From NCBI RefSeq assembly GCF_028453695.1, contig NC_135776.1:2604001-2668000 (forward strand): 64,000 nucleotides of DNA. The letters are read 5' to 3'. The translations under genes and the position numbers were made by a program. Shown here one piece after another: positions 56,268 to 64,000 of this stretch (position 1 is the stretch's first letter; each line of letters begins with the position of its first letter). Origin of the DNA: Augochlora pura. Its lineage: Eukaryota; Arthropoda; Insecta; Hymenoptera; Halictidae. Below the pieces are notes generated by a model. That model did not search any database. It saw only the letters and a list, made by a program, of their open reading frames with translations, and was not told where the DNA came from.

Positions 56268-57169
56268 ATATCGCAGAGATCTCCGTTGTACACAGAACGA
56301 TCTTCGTCCCAGTTTCGTCGAAAAATCGAGCACCGCGCGACGCATTAACGCTCGCGAGACGGTCGCGTCGTCGTCGTGCTCTCGCCCGTGAAACTAACCC
56401 CCCGGCAGGAAACGGGAGCCGGTCGTAAATCTGCTGCGGAGTCCGCCCGGTGATCGAGTGAACCGCCGGGAGAGAACGGTTCCGAAAAAAACCCGCAAAA
56501 AGACAATGTTTCGACGGAGGACGGAAAGAAATCCGCGAGTTTCGGCGGCGGGGACTCCGGGCCGGCGGCGGCGGCGTTGTCGCCAGGATACATGGCAGCC
56601 GGAGAGGCGATTTATCATCGAGAAACCGCGCGAGGGAAAATCCCGGCACCCTCCCCCCTCACCCTCCTGCTATCGCCGGAATATCTCGTCGAACCGTCGG
56701 ACGATCGATTTCGATTGGAAAACGCGCGACACGGCGGCGCGTCGCTCGCGCTGCGGCCGCTTTTCCGTCCCCGCGATCCCCCCCACCCTCCGCCGCCGAG
56801 ACCTCTGTACAAGTATCCTGCGAAACTCTCTACGCGCGAGAAGTTCCAGCCGGGCACCTGTTGCACGGATTTCCGCCACGTTTTCCGCGCGCGCGCGCGC
56901 GCGGGCGCGGCGTTCCTTCGGGACGACACGACGCGTCGCGGCGAAACAGAAATATAAAATTGAATTATTCTATTCCATTAGACATTAATTATCTAATCTT
57001 TAATTTCAATTCTTATTTTGATATTGATAATCCAATCTATTAGACGTAATATTCTATTAGAAATTGAAATTTCTTAAAACGTTCCAATGTGCAATTTAAA
57101 TATTTATTCCGTTTGGAAGACATTTCTTTCGCTGTTTCGCGAAGCTTTGATATATTTTCCAAGCGAGAC

Positions 57170-57205
57170 TTTTTTCATGCGGTCGCTTTCTACCGCATAA
57201 AAAAA
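57170..57205. repeat. T/A-flanked hairpin
   Basis: TTTTTT, one unpaired C, then ATGCGGT (57177-57183), an 8-nt loop, ACCGCAT (57192-57198) and a run of A. This gives a 7-bp GC stem extended by an A/T stem. Confidence 0.75.
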
Positions 57206-59101
57206 TATTTTCTGTAATATGTTGCGAGAGATTATTTCTTATAGCTATTTATGAAGTTTCTTTCTTTTTTTACTGTATATAGGAGATAAAAGAGTGTCAA
57301 CCATTGTTTAGACAGGGCAGAATAATTTTTCTCGAAACCCGCTGATATTTTCTCACATAGAAAAAAGATTGGAATAATTGCAAAGAGTAACCCGAAGATA
57401 GAACTCCATTGTTCTGGGACGTGACGCGACGCGGATGAGAAACACGCGGATGCGGCCAGCGATTAGAACTCGGGATTCCGGCGGGACCTTGGCGCGGTCT
57501 CGTCGCTGATTCTGCCTCGGCGCTGTTCGACGACCAAGGATCGCGAGAGATATGAGTCGACGCGTTTACGTAACCGCGCCGGGAAAGACGCGCGAGAAAG
57601 TCTACAGGTGCGCGTAACGAGCTGCGAAATCGTGCGGTTTCATCTTGGAAGAAGACGCGACGCCACCAGACGGGAGACCGTTTTTCTTGTATCCTCGCTG
57701 TCGCGATTCGTCCGCGAAGGAATTTTTCTTCGAAACTCCTTCCATTCGGCCGGTACAAATCATCGCTGCAATATTTATCCAATGAGCCATATTAAATTTA
57801 TTTCATCTCTCACGAGAGCATCTTAACACGTGTCATCAAAGTTCGGAACTATTAAAAATAATGCAACATTGATTTGCCATGAAAATTGATAGTTCCCTAT
57901 TTCTTCGCGAGCGTCGTTTCTAAAAATTGTACAAAAAATATCGAATGGAAATAGAACAGTCAAATTTTCCTCGCGTAGGATTAATCGGCGGGCCCTGAAT
58001 TTTCCGAAGTTGTTTCGCGCCGAGATTAATGGCGGACCGCGGATAAGGTAAAACTGTCATTAATCTCGGCGGAAACGGCGCGTTTTCTTACGGTCAGCGT
58101 GGAACAAGAAAGCTTGTTAGCACGGCGATTCCCATCGATTAAACCGTATCGATTGCAAAAGCCAAGGGGGTCGGCTCGAAACGAGTGCAGCGGCGTGTGC
58201 AGTCGGAATGGGTCAGCGCCGCCGCGGCCACGCAACCGAGACCATCGGTCAGCAGAGTGCCCCTCCCCCCCGTCAGCTAACAGAAACTTCCGATTCCGCG
58301 CGTTGTTCGGGATTTCGCGGGACATTTGTTAACGCCCGGCCGAATAAATTAATAGAATTCGCTTAGAACGAATATGCGGCGCGCGTATGATTTCGGGCGA
58401 CGGTAAAACTAGGAAATCTGAAATTGCATGGTTGCACCGGGCTGCATCGGTACCGTGCGCGTGCGTGTGTGTGGCCCCTGGCCGACACCGACCGGGGTAA
58501 CGTATAGCCGACAATCAGCTTTTTCACTGGCCAACAACGCCGCTCGTTACCCGCAAAATTAAACCGCATCGATCACGCGTGCACACTCGTTAATAGTTAT
58601 TCACGTGCGCCGCGCCGCCGCTCCCCGTAATTCTCCACATAATCATCCCCGTCGCGACGACGTCGACGACGCCGCCGCCGCCGCCGTTTGCCGGGATCGC
58701 GAAATAAATCATACGTTGCCGTTTCTATTACAGTTTGTCGAATTAAAAAACACGCTTGTCGCACCGTCGCGTATTTTTGGATCGCGCCGTGTCGCGCTAT
58801 TATTCCCGCGCACTCGGGGATTCAGACACTTGCTCGGGAATAGTGAAACAGCTCCGCCGTGCGGTATTTCGAGACCGATTTTGTCGGATTCGTTTCGCGG
58901 CAAATCCAGTCGTGTTTCTCGGCGAACATTATAGCAAATTCAGATCGTAGTTATTTACTTTCCAGTCTTTTTCGCGCAACGAACTTTATACATACCAAAC
59001 GAGACATAATACATTCATGCGTGCTCGTTCATTTTCGAGTATAACAATTTACCGTGTTTTATTCTTTAAAAAAACTTTCAGCACCGACTGACAGACGCAG
59101 T

Positions 59102-59284
59102 TTAACCCTTTGCAGTGCAGAGGCGACTCTGACGCCTATTTGTAATAAGAAATAATTTTTATCATAGTTTTTATATTTAGAAAATTGTTAAGAGCTGTTA
59201 ACTGTCGCACAAATCACAAAATTTAATTCCGTGTTATAATATCTTGGATTTCCACTTAAAATGGCACCGACTGCGAATTGTTAA
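59102..59284 (-). mobile_element. TTAA-flanked element, family D, complete, inverted
   Basis: It is bounded by TTAA at 59102-59105 and 59281-59284 (183 bp). Read on the minus strand it begins TTAACAATTCGCAGTCGGTG and continues AGTGGAAATCCAAGATATTA, matching D at 44491 and 50517. The site equivalent to the B insertion at 50541 is an uninterrupted TTAA here (59256-59259). Confidence 0.7.
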
Positions 59285-60320
59285 GTTCAGGCAACGCGTT
59301 CGCTATTCTGTCGGCGTGAATCCGAGCGGAATTTATACGTGTCCGCGGCTGTTTTTTTCGAACGCGGCGAAAGGGTTCGGCGGAGAGCACGGACGGCGGC
59401 GAAAAGCTCGCAGAAACGAATCCAATCAGCGGGCGTTCAAGTGTTCCGTGAAGTTTCGGGGATCGGGAAGCGTTAATTCGTCGCGCTCGTAAATATCCCC
59501 GTCGCCTCGTTACATACCGACGCGACGGACCGTCAAAACAGCGACGTTCGCGTGGGCGCGCGTCGCGTTCGAGTCACGTTCGACCGCTCTTCAGGAGCTG
59601 GAAAACATCGAAGGGAGTGAGCGAAAGGGGACGCGTAGAGCACGCAGGCACGCAGCGAGCACTTCGGCGTCGTCGTTCGTTCGTCCGTCGTCGTTCCCTG
59701 TGCGTGTCGCGTTCCCCCGTTGTTTCGTGGTGCATCGCGCGTACGAGAACACACCGGGGGGACACGTGATACGAGGCTCCGGCTACGTGTCCCACGCTCC
59801 TTGCTCGGGCCCGGGCGTACATTGTTTCACGCGAGGACGAGTCGCCGTGGCTCTCGGATGCCCGACTGCGGGACCATTATGCCGGCCCTCTCGCTCCTCG
59901 GTTTTATTAAGCGGCCGACCTCGGAGATTCATTTCACCGGATAGATTTACGGCAAATCGTCGCTTCAACCCTTTGTCCGCCGTTTTATCGATACGCCGCG
60001 TCGCTTCGCGAGAAACACACGACCTCGATCTCCGCCATTCAACGATCCTCGTCGCACCGCGTTTCACGGCGAAACCCGTCCGTTGGACTCGAGCTCCGTT
60101 CGATCCAAATCGATCGATCCGCTTCTAAGGAATTAAGAAACGGCCGCTGAAAGATTCCGCGAAATGTGCTGTAATTTACTAGGCCGTGGATGTCGTGCGT
60201 CTACGGAGGGGATTGTATATTTTAAAATAGCAGAGGAATTGAAATAATTCATGTATTATTTTAATCGGAAGTATATTATTGGGTTATGTAACAGCACATC
60301 AATGGGGAATCTGCAAGATC
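59285..60320. other. intronic segment, no gene seen
   Basis: A GC-rich block with a 142-aa frame (59700-60128) that has no recognisable domain, falling to AT-rich after 60200. Confidence 0.4.
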
Positions 60321-60536
60321 TTAAACCCTTGCGCTACGATCTCTTTCACGCTGCGTCATTAGTACTTATTTCTATCCTTAAAGTATTAAGGATAGGATAG
60401 TATAAAAGATAGTCCTTTAATAGGATCATTTTTGTCTTTTGTATTGCCTTTATTTACTTCCGTTTCTAGACTTGTTACGTACGTGTTGTAACAATTTTAA
60501 TGGTGCCTCGAAATCACCACGAGTGCAAGGGGTTAA
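60321..60536 (-). mobile_element. family A element, inverted copy
   Basis: It is bounded by TTAA at 60321-60324 and 60533-60536 (216 bp). The plus-strand left end ACCCTTGCGCTACGATCTC is the reverse complement of the usual A right end, and GTGCAAGGGG closes the right side. It contains an internal 10-bp palindrome (CTATCCTTAA / TTAAGGATAG at 60372-60395). The only A copy in this orientation. Confidence 0.75.
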
Positions 60537-62610
60537 TAATACACTATATTTATATTTATACTATATTTTTACAATATTAATATTATACAAGGGGTCAATG
60601 AAGCATCAACACCGTCACCGGAAATCTGTCTAAAGAAGCTACAGGAAGGGTGTCGTCGCGTCAATGTCTGCGAGATCACGGCCGAAACGAGTACACTCTC
60701 GAAACGTCTGGACTAGGTGCGAGATACAAATCTGTCCGTGGCCTAGTAATAATAAACCCGGCGTGAATCGGCTCGTGGAGGGGAGAGGTGCGAGAGGCAG
60801 AGCTTCGGAGACGTTTAGAAAAAGCAATCGAGGAAAGATAAACGAGGCGGGAAAACTGGCGAGCGATACCACGGACAGAGAGGGGAGGGGGGGGGGGGGG
60901 CAAGGGAGCGCGCAAGAACGAACACGACGCGACCCCTTATCGCGACGAGGCCGGATAGAAGAAGCTTGCGTTATCTCCGGCCGTACGCGCGAGCAGACTT
61001 TGCCTCTCCTCGGAGCCAGATAGACCGAGAGAGAGAGAGAGAGAGAGGGAGAAAAAGAGAGGAGGAGCGAGGAGATTCGAGCAGAGAGATTTCCGTAGTC
61101 GATCGCTTGACACCTCTTAATTGCTTCGATTCTTCTAACGCCCCGTTCCATTCCGGCTCGCGCCGATCTATCCGCGGCGGAATGGGATCCTTCTCCTCTC
61201 CCGAGGAATCCTGGTTAAGGAACAGGGGGGTTGGGGGTGGTACCCTGGTCGAGAATAAATCCGTGCGCCGCACGGTTCAACAACGCGAGATCCGCGCCAC
61301 GGCAATCCCTGTTGACCTCGCCACAGTGCTCAGGTGGAAAAGAAACAACCTGTTAATCGAGAGGAGACCCACTCTTTGATCATTTTCTTTGACGCGTAGA
61401 GCGAGCACAGTGGTCTCGCGCGGTAACTGGACTGCGCTCGATAATCTTCCGCGGAAGCGTTCTTCCTCGTGATCTCGCTCCAACGACCGTCGTTGATCCT
61501 TGTTCTAGATCGCCGATACACCACGGCCGCGTCGCGATCGACTCTGCATTTTTTGACCCGCCGGCTTTTCGCGCGACGATTAACCCCGCGACGTGTCATT
61601 AGCTGCACGGCTGCAGGTCTTGTGCAAAAAACAGTGCTGGATTAGAAATTAATTTTCCACGAGGAAAATTTTATACTTCAGCCGGGTTTTTTTATTTTAT
61701 CCCTTCTTACGCGACGTTATTATTACTTTTACTATTCCAGCGACTTTGCTCTTTTTAGTTATTTAAAAATTCAAAACTGGTTACATATTTCCTCTGTTGC
61801 CATGATTTTTAACCGGAATAATACGGGGGTCTTAAAAATATAAACTTGAACACGTAACCCTTGACCGGTATTTTTCGTCAACCTAACTCGCGTGTGCATT
61901 CTTCTTTGTGCCGAAAGGCCCTTTGACCCTTAATGCATTTGACCACAAAAATCAGAGCGAAAGGAGTCTCATAGCTTCCCGCTAATCGGTGGTACAATAT
62001 CCGGCTATCCGACAATGATCGCTGAATTCTTTTTACGAGAAGGCTCGCTGATCTACGAGGGGTGATCTCCGCAGCGGAAGCGGATCGTCGACGAAAACGT
62101 CTCGCTTCCGCGTCCGACGGGTATCCCGTCGGTTTCTCGGCTGCGATTTTCCACGGTTCGATCGATCGATAAACCGGGGGATCGATCGACGGGAAGAATT
62201 TCGCGACAGTGTTTCGGTCCGGCCGACGCGGCGTTCCCGTATCTCCCGGATGCCATGACGCGAACAGAGTTAAATTTAGCTCCTCGTATCGTCTCTTAGG
62301 AAGCGTTGAACCCAAGACCTTTCCAGCCTCTCCCTTTCTCTCTCGCTTCTCTCTCCCTGTCCCTCTTTCTCTCACCCTCTCTCTTTCTCTCTCACTCCCT
62401 CTCGTTCTCTCTCACCATCTCTCACTCACTCTCTCGTTCTCTTTCTCTCCTTCTCTCTCTCTCTCTCTCTCTCTCTGGCTTCTCTCGCGCGCCCTCTCGA
62501 TGTTCCGTCTCTCTCTCTGTCTTCTCTCTTCAGCGATCTTTCCGTTCCCTGGCCGGTCGCGCTCTCGTCCTCGGCCCTCCGGCCTCCCTTGCAGCTCACC
62601 GTGCGCGCCT
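60537..62610. other. intronic segment, no gene seen
   Basis: AT-rich start, a GC-rich block at 60640-61610 with a G13-type run near 60887-60900 and a (GA)n at 61027-61050, AT-rich at 61630-61870, then GC-rich into the CT tract at 62326-62538. Frames up to 173 aa are dominated by the CT tract. Confidence 0.4.
62326..62538. repeat. CT-rich low-complexity tract
   Basis: About 210 bases of CTCT, CTTT, CTCCCT and CTCACT units, the longest pyrimidine tract in the window. Confidence 0.85.
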
Positions 62611-62738
62611 ACAAATATAGTCCGTTCGCAGCCGCGCGATTCGCGCGCTTCTCCCTCGGCGAGACCGCCGGCCAACGGTGTTATTACCGCGAATAACAGA
62701 AGCCTCGCTGATATCCGGATCCTGTTTTAACGAGCTTC
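62611..62738 (+). repeat. dispersed duplication, copy 1
   Basis: The segment from ACAAATATAG to CCTGTTTTAACGAGC is repeated about 1005 bp downstream (63617-63740). Shared blocks include GATTCGCGCGCTT, AACGGTGTTATTAC, GAATAACAGAAGC and GCTGATATCCGG. GTTATT and AATAAC can pair inside it. Confidence 0.8.
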
Positions 62739-62917
62739 CTTTCTTCGCGAGGATACGACACCTTGTCCCGCGGGATTCAACGCGCCGAGTCTGAATTGAT
62801 CCATTCTCTCGCCTGTCTCACAATTCCACCGCGGATCTTTCCGTTCCGCGCGGATCCGCTTTACGCGGACGAAGGATAAAATATTCGAGCGGGACGTGCC
62901 CGTTCGGATGATTAAGT

Positions 62918-63245
62918 GAGATTGATCTGAATAATGGGATTCAATTGTTTAATTATTTTGCGGATAATTCGCTTTGCTGGAATAAGGAAATATTTTTAAT
63001 AGATATTTTGATATTTTTTGGTGAAAGAAATGAAGTAGGATAAATATAAATGAATGTAATAAAATTACGATAAATATAAGTTAAGAATCTGAGATTGATC
63101 TGATTAATGAAATTCAATTATTTCATTATTTTCCGGATACTAATTTGCTTTGCAGGAGTAAGGAAATATTATTTTTAATACCTTGCTATTTTTTATTCGG
63201 AGAAATAAAATAGAATAAATTTAAATAAAAGTAGTAAGACTACAA
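62918..63245. repeat. AT-rich tandem duplication, 173-bp period
   Basis: Unit 1 starts GAGATTGATCTGAATAATGG at 62918 and unit 2 starts GAGATTGATCTGATTAATGA at 63091. Both continue through ATTCAATT.., CGGATA.., TTTGC.GGA.TAAGGAAATA and the ..GAAATAAA.TAG.ATAAAT.. blocks. It lies between the two copies of the 62611/63617 duplication. Confidence 0.8.
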
Positions 63246-63616
63246 TCTATATCAATTAAGATATTTTTAAATACCTGATTAATTTATCAAATAGACGCAA
63301 AAATCGTACAAATTGAATAGAGGGACTTGGTGATTTTGTCTTATAAATTAAAAAATATATCAGTACTGCGTTATCCAGGTAATGCTATTTGCTAAAAAAT
63401 AGTAGAATACACCTCCAAATCGTATTCAATAAAAATGTCCGAGCACCGAACTAGGACAGCGATGTAAAAATTTGAAAACGAAGCGAACGGCGCGCCGCAA
63501 TTTCTTTCTGCGAAAGTAACCGACTGTTCGTATTTTTGATGACTCGAGTCTCCGGCACATAAAAGAGTGGTCATCCGCGAAGTATTAATAGGCCGACGCG
63601 TTGCGGTCGAGTTCGC
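63246..63616. other. intronic segment, no gene seen
   Basis: AT-rich. Near 63571-63587 the sequence TCATCCGCGAAGTATTAATA resembles the right terminus of family D (CATCCGCGAAGGATTAA at 51015-51031), so a decayed D end may be present. No left end was identified. Confidence 0.35.
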
Positions 63617-63740
63617 CAACAAATATAGAGTCGGTCGATTCGCGCGCTTTTCCCTCGGCGGACCTACGGCCGAACGGTGTTATTACGCCGAATAACAGAA
63701 GCGCCGCTGATATCCGGGGGCCGCTCCTGTTTTAACGAGC
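63617..63740 (+). repeat. dispersed duplication, copy 2
   Basis: The second copy of the segment at 62611-62738, with small indels. The shared cores are conserved (GATTCGCGCGCTTTTCCCTC, AACGGTGTTATTAC, CGAATAACAGAAGC, CTGATATCCGG, CCTGTTTTAACGAGC). Confidence 0.8.
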
Positions 63741-64000
63741 CGGCACGTGTTCGCTCTTATCGGGACCGGCGCGGCCCTAGCCAGTTTTCCATCCGCTTCG
63801 TTTACATTTCTCGGCCGTTTCGTAAACGCTAGGCCAAACCACGCGCGCGCCCTCCCCCCCTTTTATGGATAAATATTGAGCGCGACTTTCGATCCCTTCT
63901 AAAAACAGTTCTCCCTCGCTCTCTCTCTCTCTCTCGCTCTCTCTCTCTGCTCCTCCGCTACCACCCGATCTCTGTATTAACTCTCGGCCACCGGATGTTA
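63741..64000. other. GC-moderate tail with CT run
   Basis: No gene seen. It contains a C8 run near 63853-63860 and a CT run at 63914-63948. Confidence 0.4.

Larger units (their letters stand above)
54606..59101. other. intronic segment, no gene seen
   Basis: GC-moderate to 56060, an A remnant at 56190-56267, GC-rich at 56330-56950, AT-rich at 56960-57400 with a hairpin at 57170-57205, then mixed. It has a GA run at 55170-55191 and CG alternation near 55520 and 56890. The frames at 56083-56649 and 56458-56988 overlap in opposite directions with no domain. Confidence 0.4.
1399..64000 (+). other. putative giant first coding intron (continues beyond window)
   Basis: It starts with the consensus donor GTGAGT directly after the signal-peptide exon. 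Within the next 62.6 kb I found no exon with recognisable domain residues flanked by good acceptor and donor sites. It contains mobile-element remnants, minisatellites and microsatellites. Very long first introns behind a signal-peptide exon are typical of insect neuronal cell-surface and receptor genes (family knowledge, not proof). A separate intergenic region, or a missed small or noncoding gene within it, cannot be excluded without RNA data. Confidence 0.45.

Overview
The window looks like nuclear DNA from an insect, most likely a hymenopteran and plausibly a bee. The evidence is qualitative: GC- and CpG-rich blocks alternate with very AT-rich blocks, there are dozens of (GA)n/(CT)n microsatellites, and there are several families of short elements flanked by TTAA. 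There are no bacterial operons, ribosome binding sites or dense reading frames. The many long open frames in the GC-rich blocks are rich in R, S, P, A and G, and they overlap each other on both strands. They are best read as composition artefacts. I did not recognise a conserved protein domain in any of them. The species call is inference.

Layout. Positions 1-1112 are a GC-rich 5' flank ending in a long CT tract that also resembles a 3' splice site. One gene start can be supported. A 5' UTR (about 1113-1328) carries a 14-codon upstream ORF. It leads into a 70-nt coding exon at 1329-1398 that encodes a signal-peptide-like N-terminus and ends at a consensus GTGAGT donor. I could find no convincing downstream exon, so positions 1399-64000 are best read as one giant first coding intron (over 62 kb) of a secreted or membrane protein gene. 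The protein cannot be named from 23 residues.

The putative intron holds: (i) at least five families of TTAA-flanked miniature elements, called A to E here. They include a B inserted in a D at 50.5-51.0 kb, a B inside an E at 36.1-36.5 kb, a D/A chimera abutting a B at 44.4-44.7 kb, and a small element inside a C at 12.7-13.1 kb. (ii) Minisatellites with units of 15, 17-18, 20, 21, 24, 27 and about 44 bp. (iii) Larger duplications of about 106, 166, 173 and 1005 bp offset. (iv) Perfect or near-perfect hairpins at 5.33, 16.18, 21.06, 24.64, 39.36 and 57.17 kb. (v) Splice-like signals, the best being a zero-length-exon configuration at 49046/49047 that could be a recursive splice site.

How it fits together: the proximal promoter and 5' UTR at 1.0-1.4 kb would drive a transcript whose first intron is the rest of the window. 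The intron has grown by repeated insertion of TTAA elements and by local tandem duplication. GC-rich blocks between the elements are the natural place to look for enhancers, but I cannot prove any from sequence alone. No tRNA, rRNA, CRISPR array, viral gene or intact transposase gene was seen.
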